Part shown: piece by piece, positions 1 through 12,449 of the stretch
How the letters are laid out: every line of letters starts with the position of its first letter
How positions within the stretch are numbered: the stretch's first letter is position 1
Program-made: the position numbers and the translations under genes
Notes under the pieces: model-generated
The model's database searches: none
Seen by the model: the letters and a program-made list of their open reading frames with translations, nothing else
What the model was told of the DNA's origin: nothing
Source of the DNA: Orientallactaga sibirica
Taxonomy: Eukaryota; Chordata; Mammalia; Rodentia; Dipodidae
NCBI GenBank assembly: GCA_036365145.1
Contig: JAEOAD010000001.1
Span: 99,049,501-99,113,500, forward strand
DNA length: 64,000 nucleotides
Direction of reading: 5' to 3'

Positions 1-327
1 CCTCTTCTATTTTATGGAAAATTTTAAGAAGTAATGGTGTTAGTTCTTCCATGAAGGTCTGGTAAAATTCAGCAGTGAATCTATTTGGGCCTGGACTTTT
101 TTTAGTTGGGAGATTTTTTTATAACTGCTTGGATCTCCATACATATTATAGGTCTATTTAAGTGGTTAATCTCATCTTGGTTTACTTTAGTTATGTCATA
201 TAAATCAAGGAAATCATCCATTTCTTTCAGATTTTCTAACTTAGTGGAATATATGTTCTATAGTATGTCCCTATGATTGTTTGAATTTCTCCGGTATCTA
301 TTGTGGTGGTGCCTTTTTCATCTCTAA

Positions 328-474
328 TTTTTTTTTTTTGAAAGAGGGTTTCACTGTAGCCCAGGCTGACCTGGAATTCATTCTGTATTCTCAGTGTGGA
401 CTTGAACTCATGATGATCCTCCTACCTCTGCTTTCCGAATGCTGGGATTAAAGGAGTTCACCACCATGCCTGGC
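328..474 (-). mobile_element. B1-type SINE
   Basis: A minus-strand B1 (7SL-derived SINE): 'gctgggattaaa' lies near the right end and the A-tail reads as poly-T on the left. A target duplication, ttcatctctaatttt, flanks it at about 318-332 and 475-489. It inserted into L1 ORF2. Confidence 0.85.
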
Positions 475-745
475 TTCATCTCTAATTTTATTAATTTGTG
501 TCTCTTCTCTCTTTCTTTTGGTCAGATTTGTTAAGGGTTTATCAATCTTGTTTATCCTTTCAAAGAACCAACTCTTTGTTTCATTGACTCTTTGGATTGA
601 TTTTTTTTTACTTCTATTTCAATAATTTCTGCCCTAATCTCTATTATTTCTTCCCATCTAATGATTTTTGATTTGCCTTGTTCTTCTTTTGTCCAAGGCC
701 TTAAGGTGAAGCATTAAGTTGTTTACTTGAGACCTCTCTAATTTC

Positions 746-952
746 ATTTATTTATTTGAAAGCAGAGTGAGAGAGAGATAGAAGAGGGGCAGATAGAGAT
801 AGAATGGGCATGCCAGGGCCTCTAGCCATTGCAAATGAACTCTAGATGCATGTGCCCCTTGTGCATCTGGTTTACGTGGGTTCTGGAGAATCAAACCAGG
901 ATATTTTGGCTTCACAGGCAAATGCTTCAAGCACTAAGCCATTTCTCCTGCC
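746..952 (-). mobile_element. ID-type tRNA-related SINE
   Basis: A minus-strand copy of the main SINE of this window. The head reads as 'ctaagccatttctcctgccc' at the right end and the GA-rich tail with poly-T is on the left. A 10 bp target duplication, ctctaatttc, lies at 736-745 and 953-962. Confidence 0.88.
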
Positions 953-1501
953 CTCTAATTTCTTAACATATTCACTTAATGGTATAAATTTCCCTCTTAG
1001 GACTGCCTTAATTGTGTTCCAAAGGTTTTAGTATGTTGTGTTCTCATTATCATTTGTTTCCATGAATTTTTTTGATTTCCTTCTTGATTTCTTCATTGAC
1101 ACATGCATCATTTAGTAGTGTATTGTTTAATTTCTACGACTTTGTGTATGATCTATAGCTGTCTTGCTATTGATCTGTAGTTTGATCCCATTGTGGTCAT
1201 GTAGAGTGCATGGAATTACTTCAGTTTTCCTGTATTTGTTAAGATTTGCTTTGTGTCCTAATATATGGTCTATATTACAGAATGTTCCATGTGCTGCTGA
1301 AAAGAATGTGTATTCTGCAGCATTTGGATGAAATTCTCTGTATATATCTGTTAGTTCCATTTGTTCTGTGACCTCATTTAATCCAGAAGTATCTCTGTTT
1401 ATTTTTTTGCTGGGATGACCTGTCAATTGGTAAGAGTGGGGTGTTGAAGTCACCCACTACAAGTGTGTTTCGTGTTATCTGTGACCTTAATTCTAATAGC
1501 A

Positions 1502-1893
1502 TGTAGCAGGCAGCTTCAGGTTCGCTGAGATGAACTTCCAGACCAGGCACAGTTATGGAGAAAGGGATATTATTTATTGAAGCTTACAGATCCAGGGGAA
1601 GTTCCATAATGGCAAGAGAAGTGGCCTGCTCTCCACAGGGCCAAGCAAGAGAGCAAAGCCAAGCCAGCCACCACAGCACACAGAGCAAAACTACAGCCAA
1701 AAGGTCACACAGCACACTTCAGGAACTCCTGCTAGGCACATTTGCATATCTTTACAATGGAATCTCAAACCCACACCATTAACACCTTAAGACCGGCCAC
1801 CAGTGACATTGCCTCTAGCAAGGTGATTGCAGATGCAAACTATAACTAGTAAAACACTGAATATATTGGGGGACATATATTCAAACTACCACA
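1502..1893 (-). mobile_element. Solo MaLR LTR (ERVL-MaLR)
   Basis: A 392 bp solo LTR on the minus strand, closely related to the two LTRs at 13764-14154 and 15373-15763. Its ends are exactly TG..CA on the element strand (tgtggtagtttg ... gctgcctgctaca). The flanks carry a perfect 5 bp target duplication, tagca, at 1497-1501 and 1894-1898, as expected for ERVL-type integration. It interrupts L1 ORF2. A solo LTR normally arises by LTR-LTR recombination of a full element. Confidence 0.92.
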
Positions 1894-2201
1894 TAGCATT
1901 TGTTTGATAAAATTGGGAGCCCTCGTGTTAGGTGCATATATGTTTAGGATTGTAATGTCCTCCTGGTTGGAGTGTTCCTTTAATCAATATAAAGTGAACT
2001 TCCTTATCTTTCCTAACTAATGTTGGTCTGAAGTCTACCCTGTCAGGTTGTTTTCTAGGCCCATTTGCTTGAAACTCCATTTTCTAACCTTTCACCCTAA
2101 GATAGTGTCCATCCTTTTGTAGGCAACAAATTGAAGGATCCTGCTGTTTCACCCAGTCTGAAAACCTATGCATTTTGGTTGGGGCATTGAGACTGTTGAT
2201 A

Positions 2202-3225
2202 TTAAGAGTTACTATTGAAAGGTGTGTATTTATTCTTGCCATTTTTCTTGTTTTGTAGTTCTTCTGGTTTTACCCTTTGCTCTCTTATATTAAATAGTAT
2301 TTGAGTATGTTTTTTTTTTTTTTCAAGTACCTTATGTGTGTGCTTTTCTTTCTCTTCAGCATGGAGGATCCTTTCAAGTATTTTCTGTAGAGCTGGTTTT
2401 GTCTTCAAATATTCCTTTAGCCTACTTTTGTTGTGGAATGCCCTTATTTCTCCATCTATTTGAATGGATAGTTTTGCAGGATAAAGTAATCTTGATTGAC
2501 AGTTATTGTCTTTCAGAACTTGGAATACATCACTCCAAGCCCTTCTGGCTTTTAAAGTTTGTGTTGAGTAATCTGCTGTGATCCTGATGGACTTGCCTTT
2601 GTAAGTGACTTGATTTTTCTCTCTAGCTGCTTTTAATATATTTTGTTTCGTTTGTATGTTTGGTAGATTAATTATAATATGGGGAGGAGAGTTTCCTTCC
2701 AGGTTTTGTCTGTTTGGTGTTCTAAAGGCTTCCTGTATTTGCATTGGCATCTCTTTCCCAATTTGGGGGAAGTTTACTTTGTCGAAAACACCTCCTATGA
2801 CTTTGGAGTGAAATTCTTCTCCTGAATTCTTATGTTTGATCTTTTCATAGTGTCATGAATATCTTGAAATTCCCATTCATACCTTTCTATTAGTTTGTCT
2901 TTCTCTTTGTTGGACTGTATTAGATCTGCCACCTGGTCTTCTAGTTTAGATATTCTGTTCTCTCTTTCATCCATTCTACTGGAGAGATTTTCTACAGATT
3001 TTATTTCACTGTGTTTTTCATTGCTAGTATTTCTGACTGATTTTTATTTATTATTTCTATTTCCTTATTTATGTCTTGTATTGACCTCCTTATTTCATTA
3101 AATTGGTTTCCTGTGTGTTCTTTGATTCCTTTGATTTCCTCTTTGGGTTCTTTGAACATATTTATAATCATTCTTTTGAAATCTTTCTCAGGCATTTCCT
3201 CTAAATCATTCTCACCGAAGGTCAT
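2202..3225 (-). pseudogene. LINE-1 ORF1, broken, minus strand
   Basis: L1 ORF1 codes for the RNA-binding chaperone of the L1 RNP. An N-terminal piece at 3001-3225 (75 codons) is a charged, heptad-like helix (EEIKGIKEHTG, IRRSIQDINKEIEIINKNQ), fitting the coiled coil. A C-terminal piece at 2202-2750 (183 codons) carries the conserved PPHIIINLP, ILKAAREK, VTYKGKSIRI and ARRAWSDVFQVLK motifs of the ORF1p C-terminal domain. The region between (2751-3000) belongs to the same gene but is out of frame with stops. Total span is about 1 kb, near the usual ORF1 length. It lies directly upstream of ORF2 on the minus strand, as in an intact L1. Confidence 0.9.
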
Positions 3226-4430
3226 TTCTGATGCATTAATACTTTTTGGTGGATTTATATTGTCTTGATTTTTGTGTTTCTTGTATTATAATGTGGATAT
3301 TTTTGCATCTTGGATTAATATAATGCTTGCGTTTTCTAATTATCTGCAGTATTATTAGATGTATGAATCAATCTCATGTTATATATCATCAGGGTAGGAA
3401 CTTAAGGTGCTAGGTGTGGCTCTTAAGACTTTCAGGGTAACCACAAAAGTGACCCTAGGTGTTGGCTTTGCCTGCTATGAGAGTATTCAAGTAGGCTGAA
3501 CAAAATACAGACAATTTCTAAAAAATTAACTAAACAATGTACACATTCAATGAAAAACAGCACAAAGTATTTATGCAAAAGTAGGTATTATGACAAACAG
3601 ATCCTCTAATAAAGTCACAGTCCCTATGTATGTGTGTTGCCCCACACCCTTAATCCTGTCAACTGGGAGGTTAAGATTTCTGGTCTGTAAAGAATTCCAA
3701 GATCAGCTTGTGATCGGGTGAGACCCTTCCCCAATGAATGACAGAAGAGGAAACAAAAGCACTATAAATCAGGAAGCAACAAATGACAAACCCCAAATAT
3801 AGCTTATTTAAGAATGTCAAATCCAACCATCCATCAGATTTAACATATAATTTACCCTGACATGGATGGTGCAATTGGCCCTTCCAATGCAAGCCTAAAT
3901 ACCAGGCTTATTTGGCAGGTACTGACCTGGTGTAATCCCAGTTACCTTCTGGGATGGCTTTTGTCTCAGCTATGCTGCATGGCTGGTTGGGTCCCTCTTT
4001 GCTGTGCTGTGGGCTCAGGTAGGCTGGCTGGATCTCTGTGTGACTGCTCTGATTGTACTGGGTGCTGTGTAGGTGAACTCCCTTCCCCAGGTCTCTGGTG
4101 CTTACTGGCGCTTGTGCTGGTGGTGGGGAACGGGAGGTTGTGGATGGAGGCTGAAGTCCTCCCACTGGTCCTCATGATCTTCCTCACAAGCTGCTTGTTT
4201 GGTCTCTGCCATCCTCCTTCCAAGTTTCTTGAGTTTGCAAGGATGCTGGTGTGAGTGGAGAATCCCCTTACCTGGCTTTAAAATCCTGCAGTTTCAGGTG
4301 AGCCTAGTGGCTTTGGTTGCGTGAAACTTGTGCCGCCACTGCTGGAATAACGTCTGTCTTCTTCTGTGGTCTGTAGACCCTCTGTATCTCTCCTACTTCT
4401 CTTCTGCAGTTGATAATTTATTATACACCT
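3226..4430 (-). mobile_element. Probable L1 5' UTR, minus strand
   Basis: This stretch directly precedes ORF1 on the minus strand, so position suggests the L1 5' UTR. The distal part (about 3890-4370) is clearly GC-richer than its surroundings, as L1 promoters often are. A worn B1-like sequence lies at about 3632-3760. I recognise no individual promoter motif, and the outer boundary is a guess near the poly-T run at 4449-4475. Confidence 0.5.
3632..3760 (+). repeat. Degenerate B1-like SINE
   Basis: The order of B1 landmarks is still visible (cttaatcctgtcaactgggagg, then gaattccaagatcagc, then gtgagaccct), but with many substitutions. It is an old copy and I see no target duplication. Confidence 0.35.
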
Positions 4431-4479
4431 CATTATTTATTTAGTAGAAGAGTGTATTTTTTTTTTTTTTTTTTTGGCA

Positions 4480-5970
4480 TGGTTCCTATGCGGCCCTCTT
4501 AACTGGAAGTCCAGTGCTAAAAATTTTAATATTGTTTTCATAGAATCCCTTCACTTCCCTCTGCCTACAATGTTTGCCTATTTTCTTAGGCCATACATAG
4601 ACCATCTCCTTACTTGAAGACAAGGCAGACAGCTTTGTCCTTCTAGATAGTGATTAGATAGTTCATCGTTATCATAGAGAACCACATGAGACACATAGAA
4701 AATGTTGTTATTAAAAGATGCAGTTCTATTAGTTTTTTTCATTTCTGTGACAAGTTCCTGACAAGAGCAATGTGAAGGAAAACTCTGCTTTGACTAAGAG
4801 TTTGAGGGTGAAGTCCATCAGGGTGGGGAAGGCATAGCAGCAGGCCAGACAGATTGGTTTCATTGTCAGCAAGCAGAGAGGTGAATGCTGGTGCCCAGCT
4901 GGCTTTATCCCCTTTCTCCTTTTCACTCATTCCCACATTCAGAAAGGGACTTTACTACTCATGTAATCCTCTCTGGAAACAACCTTACAGCCATGCACAG
5001 AAATGTGAGTTATGAGACATTCCAAGTCCTTTGAAGTTGACACTGAAGATCAACCAGCACACTGTTATGAGTTGTAAAAGCTAGAAAATACATAGAAACA
5101 GAAATTTTAAAAAATGACCATAGAACTAGATTCTGAGCATAGTGGGTCAAGGGCAACAGCTATGGGGCCAAGTTTGGGAAAGTTTCTTGGCAAAGGGCAC
5201 TTTTTCTCAGGAATGGGGAAATAAATGCCACCCAATTGAGTGAAAAAGATATGTCATTTTCTTGCTCATTGTTTCTTGGAGAAGACATGTAAAGACATTA
5301 AAACTTCAATAAGCAGCCTTGTATAGTTACATGTCATGTAAGTCTTAAAAGTTCATCAAATGAGTATTTTTTTTCATTGAAAACCTTGAATGGCCATCAA
5401 TTAATTTAAAAAAAAAGAGAGAAAAGATGTGCTGGTAAGGAAGAAGTCTGCTTCCCAGAGGGGCTCAGATGTACAGACCCTTTCTGTGCCATTGTGTAGT
5501 CTAAAGAGACTCAGGAAATCCATACATCCAACAGATCATGGTAATGGTAAGTTCACCAGAGGACTTAGTAAAATACTTCACAGACTGTGAGATAAAATCT
5601 GTGAATATTCAATAACTCACACATAAGTGAATTATTTAGGGTTTCAATGAGGCATATCAGGACATCATCTCCAGAGTAAAGGATACTATTGTACCTCACA
5701 ATGTCTATCACGAAGATAGAAACAGAAGGCCTGGCTTGATCTTTGGCATTTGCCATCATTAGGAATACTGTATGGACACACATATTGGGTATTCAAAAAG
5801 CATTAAGAAATGGATCTGTGGAAGAATCAGGTTATAATACAAATAGCCTTATGCATCAGAGATGATTATGGTAGGCAAAGATACAAGAGGAATTTTTGGC
5901 AAGTAAATGAATGAGATTCACAATGTAGTAGTCTGTGATTTTAAAGAAAGACCATCTATTCTGCAGCAAT
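4480..5970. other. No recognisable feature
   Basis: AT-rich DNA with only short chance reading frames. I recognise no repeat family, exon-like pattern or RNA gene here. Confidence 0.5.
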
Positions 5971-6029
5971 ATTTTACTTTTTAAAAAATATTTTTATTTA
6001 AATTTAAATTTATTTTATTTAAATTTAAA

Positions 6030-6226
6030 AATATTTTCATTTGAAAGAGAGAAATAGGCAGATACACAGAAAGAATGGACACACCAGGACCTCTAGCCAC
6101 TGCAAGTGAACTCCAGATGCATGTGCCACCTTGTGTACCTAGCATATGTGGGTACTGAGGAGTCTAACCAGGGTTCTTAGGATTTGCAGGCACTGGTTTT
6201 AAGAACTAGGCCATCTCTCCAGGCCT
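6030..6226 (-). mobile_element. ID-type SINE
   Basis: Minus-strand copy with the head at the right ('ggccatctctccaggcc') and the GA-rich tail at the left (gaaagagagaaatagg). It is preceded by an unusual AT-only stretch of repeated aaattta/taaattt units at about 5980-6030. Confidence 0.75.
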
Positions 6227-6302
6227 CATTTTAAAGTTTTAAAAGGAGTGGACCCAGAAGAGGTGATTAGATCACTCTAGTCAAAAGTGTGTATCATCAA
6301 TT

Positions 6303-6605
6303 GATATTGTGGATTGAATATAAAATGTCTCTAAAAAACTCATGTATTTGAACATTTGGTACCTAGCTGGTGATGGTGTTTGGGAAAGTTGTGGGACCCT
6401 CAGAGGTAGAACCTTGCTGGGAGAAGTGGGGGTGGACCGTAAGGTTTTGTAGCCCAGCTTCACTTCCAGTTTATCCTAAGCTTCCTACCAGCTAATGTGA
6501 AAAGCTCTCTTCTCAAAACTGTAAGCTGAATCAAACCCTTGCTGCCCTCAGTTGCATTTGGTCAGGTATTTGTCCATGGAAATGAGGAAGTAACTAATAC
6601 AGCTG
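6303..6605 (+). mobile_element. MaLR/ORR1-like LTR, old
   Basis: It has the typical MaLR LTR order: 'ttgtggattgaatataaaatgtct' near the start, then 'gttgtgggaccctcagagg', 'ccagcttcacttcc' and 'gtaagctgaatcaaaccctt', ending near 'taactaatacagc'. It is clearly diverged from the young LTRs at 13.7-15.8 kb. No internal region is attached. Confidence 0.65.
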
Positions 6606-6609
6606 GGAT

Positions 6610-9340
6610 CTGTTGGACCTATTATCACATAGCAGAAGATATGCCAGCAATAATGTTTTCTGAGATGCAAGTGGTATATCTAGGATTGATCCATGACAGG
6701 ATAGAGAGGGCATGTATTCTGCATGAGCACATGGCCCAGACCCTTCTATCATCCACAGCCACTTTACCGAGGCTTCTTCCCAGTCCCCCTTTTGCAGATA
6801 TATGCACATAGATGTCCCATGAGTAGCAGGTGAAGGAGCATGAAATCTAAGCATAATTCTCAGATAAATTGGCATGTTGGGTGGATGCAAACTGAAAATA
6901 GATTGGGACTGCATTGTGTTTTAATGAAGTATACACTAACATCCTTGAAGTGGAGCTTCTAGCCATTAAGTGAAGCCAAAGAGCTGAGATTCCCATTCAA
7001 ACTGCAGTATGATACACTGCTCTCTGACTCTCCCACATCAGGACCAATGCTTTCATTGTTATATTGGAAGATGGTTTTGGAGACAAGAATTTTCCTGAAA
7101 ATTGCTTTCTGTCCCTTTATTATATAAATAGAAACACCCTCCCCAAATTACTCCCTCCTAATATAAATATAATGTCCATCACCACTGTTATCCAAATTTG
7201 GGACAACACCAAAAGGTCTTTCTATTCTCAGGGTCTTGGAAGAAATCAGCTGAGTTGTTGGTCATGATGACATCAGAACCAAGTTTCTGCATGACATTTG
7301 TGCTTCCTCCACTTCCTCCCCATGTGTTGAACTTAGATCTTTTCCTCAAATATATCCTGCAGAGCCTACTTTCTGGGTGTTATCGTAACTGAGCTGAGAT
7401 GCTTGTTTTTATAAACTGCCATTCCAAAAATAAGATTGTTGCCACTTTAAAACATTTTGTACTTCTAGTCACCTTATTACCTTGCATACAGATTGCGTTG
7501 TCTGAAATTCCTCACCGTGGCCTTGCCTCCCCACTGTGCCTTGCATCCCTACTATGTACAGGCTGCTTTTCTACCTGTGATGGTCCTGCTTGCTCAGCTC
7601 AGTACTTAGAGTTTCCCTCTCCAATGAAGCCCAAAGTTTCAGCCCTTATGTCCAAGTAAAGTTAAGAAATGGGTACGTATTTTTGCCTATTCTGATAATG
7701 ACAAACCTTTTGCACGTTATGTTTTTGTGTTGCGATAGCCTGAGCCTGGTAAACACAGTTGTCACTGCTGAGACATTATTCCTAAGGAGTAGATACAAGC
7801 AGACGGTGCCCAGAGAGCAAGCAGCTGACTGAGATGTACACTCAGAGGCATTTTGGAATTATGTTTATACGTTTTGTCAATAAATAAACCTGGTTCAGCC
7901 TGAGGAGGGGGATCAGTAGAAATGCAGCAAAATGTAGCATCAAGTCCTCATTCAGAAGGGGACTCCCAGGCTTTCCATGTTAAACACCGAAATAAAATTT
8001 GAAATGTGGCTATGGCACTCTCCAATATAGTGTATTACTGTCACCTAGGGCTGGACGACCAGTCATCCTTGCTGACATCCTTTCTCTTACAGTATTTAGT
8101 AAAATTAAACTGTCAGTCTTCATTTCTTCGGATGGCTTCAGAACAGGACCCATTTTTAAGAGGGTTTTATTCTTTTCTTTTCATTAATTTTAAAGAAGGA
8201 CTTGGTAGATTCAAAGCCCTTATTTTCAGATTGACATCTTGAGATGAGATCTGGGATATTGGAGGCAGACATCAGCACAAATGAAGCCTGGCAGCAGAAG
8301 TGAAGAAGAAAGCATTTTTCCCCTCTTTACTGATTTGAAATTCTCTCAGTAAAACACATGGGAGCGTGCCAGCGTCGGGCATGGTCTCCTAGTTGCTGAC
8401 ACCTATGGGGGAATATGGGGATGTGGGGTAGTTCAGTGAGTGGTAATGTCCATAGTGATGTCAAACACCTAGAATGAATGAGGCTATGAGGATCCTTCTT
8501 ACCAAACATACAGGGTTGATGGCAATATCGCATTTACTTCAAGTGGTCACCTCTGTAAGCTGCTGTGCCTAGGAACCCATGAAGGTGGCATTGCATCAGC
8601 TTTCATCTTTCACTTCCTTAAGCTAGATCAGACTGTTTCAGGGACTCAGGGTCTGACATAGCCCTGCAATCATCTTGACTACAAATCCACTAAGGACAAG
8701 TAGAAATATTTTAAACTACCATTGTATTCACTCTCACCTTCTCACTCCTTCTCATCCATCTAACCAGATGTGGATAACAGCATCCAATAGGCTAGTTTTC
8801 TCTCAAAGGACACTTCTCATTTCCTCTTTTCTACAGATCTCCAGGACAAGAATGTTACATGCCGCAACTCAGCTTCACATCGATTCTTCTAACTGCTAAT
8901 GTGAGTTTCAGCTATGTCTCCTCAATATCCTCTTAGCCAAATGCATATGTATATATTCAAAAGTGTTGTTTCTATCAGTCAGTTACACCACAACAGAAAC
9001 CACTTTATTTAGCCACAAGGTAAGGAAGGAAAAGTGGTAAGGCATATTTAGCTGGAGGAAAGAATGGATTTTTATACCTCATGGGACATTTACTTTTTTA
9101 TAGGAGTGCACATCCCAACCCAAGCCTGAACTCCCTAAAGGTATAGCAGTGTCTTGACCCCTTAGTATTTATCACAGGACTTGAACAAGCAGGGGTTCAA
9201 GTAACTTTTGGACTAACTGCAATGAAACTAATCTCATGAACTGTTCTTCCATGAAGTATACGTTGTATGCTGGCTTCGCCTGCTCCTGTGACATGTTTTA
9301 GATTTTAAAAGGCCCAGTTTCTGGTTCTGACTTTTGCATG
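6610..9340. other. No recognisable feature
   Basis: About 2.7 kb without a repeat I can name. The reading frames here are all about 105 codons or shorter, with no recognisable motifs and no splice-supported exon pattern. I treat them as chance. Confidence 0.45.
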
Positions 9341-9345
9341 GTTAG

Positions 9346-9347
<2 letters not shown>

Positions 9348-9388
<41 letters not shown>
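9348..9388. repeat. (TG)n microsatellite
   Basis: About 20 uninterrupted TG units. Confidence 0.97.
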
Positions 9389-9390
<2 letters not shown>

Positions 9391-9638
9391 GAACGTTGCT
9401 GAATTAAAATTTCCTCATTCATAAATAGATGCCTACTAAATATTACTTACTTCATAGGTATTACAGACCAATTTAGAAATATCTAAATGCTGTGATCATG
9501 TCCATGTTATTAAGAACAGTTACAGCAGTAGTACAAATCATTTATTCTAATAAGCTACTCATTTGCTTTCTAATACATGAGTTATAAAAATAAAGAGAAA
9601 ATAAACAAAACACACCACCAAATACAAAAAGAATTTCC

Positions 9639-9886
9639 AGGGCCTGGAGAAATGGCTCAGCAGTTAAGCACTTGCCTGTGAAGCCTAAGGACCCTGGATT
9701 GAGGCTCGATTCCTCAGTACCCACATAAGCCAGATGCATAAGGTGGTGCATGCATCTGGAGGTCGTTTGCAGTGGTTTGAGGCCCTGGCAAACCCACTCT
9801 CTCTTTCTCTATCTATCTGCCTCTTTCTCCCTTTGTCTGTTGCTATAAATAAATAAATAAATAATAAATAAATAAATAAAATTTAA
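9639..9886 (+). mobile_element. ID-type SINE
   Basis: It begins 'gggcctggagaaatggctcag' and carries the tRNA-like A-box/B-box region (ggctcgattcc). The body runs through a CT-rich stretch to an (AAAT)n tail. A target duplication, aaaaagaatttc, lies at about 9626-9637 and 9888-9899. Confidence 0.9.
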
Positions 9887-9900
9887 GAAAAAGAATTTCT

Positions 9901-10122
9901 ATAGGCTACAGAGATTGCTTAGTAGTTAAGATACTTGCTTGCAAAGCCTAATGACCTTGGTTCAGTTCCCTAGTACCCATGTAAAGCCAGATGCACAAAG
10001 TCACGCATGCATCAGGAATTTGTTTCCAGTGGTTGGAGGCCCTTTTACGTCCATTCTTTCTGTATCTTTCTCTCTGTGTCTCTTCCCCTCTACTTGCAAA
10101 TGAAAACAAATAAATATTTTTT
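9901..10122 (+). mobile_element. ID-type SINE
   Basis: It directly follows the previous SINE's target duplication. The head is 'ggctacagagattgcttag', the B-box region is 'ggttcagttccc', and the tail is 'caaataaatattttttt'. It is more diverged than its neighbour. Confidence 0.82.
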
Positions 10123-10129
10123 TAAAATT

Positions 10130-11505
10130 TCTAATATTTAATCTTCTATTATTTTATTTCTACAAATAACTCAAATGGTAAAATTATAATATCTGAACCT
10201 TATTAGACTAAGGCTGAAACCTTTTTCTGTAGAGGACTAGCTATTACATACTTTAGGTGCATATGGCAGCCAATACCATGTCACAACTATTGGATCTCCC
10301 ATTGAATCTACTCCCATTGAATCCAACAGGAAGTAAACTGGTGGAGGTGAATGCAGAGAAAACCCCAAGTTAGTGAAAATCACAATTAATTCATCTTTTA
10401 TTTGAATGCCTTTCAAAGATTTATCTTCTACCCAACAACGTTGGATCCTCCTCCTTATCTTTGTGGTAAACTACACATGCATGTTAATAAATGTGCAAGC
10501 AGAATGTACACACAATCCTAGGACACCTCACCTTCCTCAAATTCTTGGCTGGCTTTGAGCCATTTGGGTAGGGTGTGTATTCAGTCAGAGTGGAGTAGGA
10601 GAATCATGGTGGTTTTTCTATTTTTTCCATTTAGAGATGACAGATGGAACTCTAGAGAGGTCTGACCTTTCCTTCCATAGTGGTGACTTAGTTTTAACCA
10701 GAAATACATCCTTGGCATAGAAGTTAATGAGTCATACATTACAAGTGCATCCCGGTACGAGCAGCTACCAAAAATAGATCTAATAACTTACTTCACTTTG
10801 TTGATCTAGTGCTTTGGTTGTGCATTCTTTGTAGAGGGCTCAGGAAATTCAGTTATTGTAACGTTCTTCCAGTATGAGTATTTTAGATCTTAAATGAAAA
10901 ATACAGAATGGAGTTTTGCTCAAGTTGCAGCATTGCCAGTCACTGGGTTATTTGGAGGAGGTACACTTTGTTAAGCACACATTTACCATGTGAAGGCTGA
11001 AACTAGGATTCCAGGCAATGCTAAAGGAGATTTCTGAGGGTGCTGCCACACTCCCCCATCTTTCCCTTAGCCTTTCCTTCATCTTCTCCAGCTTTTGAAT
11101 GCATGTGAAAGCAACTCAGCCTCAATACATGTCTGGTAGCCCCTACTCCTAAATGCATTCAACCTTTAAAAAAATGAGGACAGAAATTGTCATCAATGAG
11201 AAATATCAAAAGTGCCACAACAACCAGAATGAACCCATGAACATTGGAAAAGTTCTATAATATCTGATCTTAGAAAAGACAAAAAAAAAAAAAAAAGCAA
11301 GTTGTTCTTTTTTCTCACTATGACTACCTATGTGTACATTTACAATAGTCCAAATACAGTTTGGTGATAATAGATTGAATGTAATCACATATTACTCAAC
11401 CTTCATCACCCTACCCTAGAGTACCAGACAACAGGATGTGGGTTGGTATTCTTTTTACAACTTGTGGATGTGATCAATAACACAAATTGCCCAATAATAA
11501 CAACA
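10130..11505. other. No recognisable feature
   Basis: Single-copy-looking AT-rich DNA. No repeat family or exon recognised. Confidence 0.45.
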
Positions 11506-11507
11506 AA

Positions 11508-12440
11508 AAATGTACATGGAGTGACCTGGCTGCAATATGGAAGAGAGTCAGTCCCCAGACAGTTAGCTTGTCTAGTGCCAGAAGTTGCTACATGAGCGCC
11601 TGAGGGAAAATGACCAACATCTGTCTAAGCAACTCTTGTTCTATACTACTCAGCAGCAAACAACCTGACGTGATGCTCACACAAGTACAATAGTGGCACA
11701 CAGCCATGGTGGGTAACCAACTGGTCTTGATTTAGCTAATGGATCCACTCAGTGAAGCAGAACCCATAGCTGGAACTGGGAAACAAGTCAGAACTCTATC
11801 CAAAAAAATGAACCCATTCTCCAATATCAAGCTCCCACCAGTCATGGGCTACAAGGGGGCCTACACCTATAAAATTCTCTCTAAAATAATAATGGCTATC
11901 CCATTTATCTTATGCTGACTTCACTCTCCATTGGAGAATTTGTTCTCTTTTTCAGATGGATGCTGAACCTGAGGAGAGAATCAGCCCATTGCACCTCACC
12001 AAGGCACCAGCTGAAACCATAGAGTAATTGGGGAAAAGAGCAAGAGTGCTGCTTTCTTGGTGAACCGGGTACCAGCACAAGGGTGAAGGAGATAGACACA
12101 GAGAACACTCAACTCCTACCAAACCAGAGATCCAGAGACACAGAGGCTCCCAAGACCCCATCACTGAAGTAGACATAAAACAAACCCAACCTGGCTCAGG
12201 GAAAATTGCAGAAGAGAAGAGGGGCCAGAAAGATTGTTAGAGCCACAAGTTGGGGCATTATGCACAGAGACATTGCTTCTTCCCCATAACTGATGGCTAC
12301 CCCCACAATGCATGACAAACATTCCCCAAGGAGGAGGGTTCCTTCAGAGGTGGGGAGGACAGGGAGAAGGCTGACAATGGTACCAAAATGGCTGTATACA
12401 CACTGTGTACATAACTAATAAAAACAATTCTTATGCCAGT
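11508..12440 (+). mobile_element. 5'-truncated L1, 3' UTR only
   Basis: This matches, block by block, the sequence downstream of L1 ORF2 at 57.3-58.2 kb. Shared blocks include 'gtcagtccccagacagttag', 'ctagtgccaga', 'cacagccatggtgggtaacc', 'gagacacagaggctccc' and 'gagccacaagttggggcatt'. It ends in an A-rich stretch after 'actaataaaaacaa'. It is therefore an L1 3' UTR copy of about 0.93 kb with no coding part. Confidence 0.82.
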
Positions 12441-12449
12441 CTGTCGCAG

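Larger units (their letters stand above)
1..2200 (-). pseudogene. LINE-1 ORF2, broken, minus strand
   Basis: Read on the minus strand this is L1 ORF2, the endonuclease/reverse transcriptase of the retrotransposon. The left edge (1-110) encodes the conserved stretch just inside the RT domain ([16 protein letters not shown]). Positions 1127-1453 give 108 residues matching the C-terminal half of the endonuclease (DIYREFHP, EYTFFSAAHGT, IDHILGHK). Positions 1900-2190 give the endonuclease N-terminus (NSLNAPTK, SDWVKQQDPSICCLQ) with stops. The frame is broken by stops and by three later insertions: a B1 at 329-474, an ID-type SINE at 746-952 and a MaLR LTR at 1502-1893. The 3' end lies beyond the left edge. 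It cannot encode a working protein. Confidence 0.9.

Noticed and set aside
3862..4254. 130-codon Leu/Cys-rich plus-strand frame
   Set aside because: Lies antisense in the GC-richer probable L1 5' UTR, with three overlapping alternatives. Best explained by composition.
9639..10122. tRNA-like A/B-box sequences that could be read as tRNA genes
   Set aside because: They are heads of ID-type SINEs with SINE bodies, A-tails and target duplications; no complete cloverleaf tRNA gene was seen.
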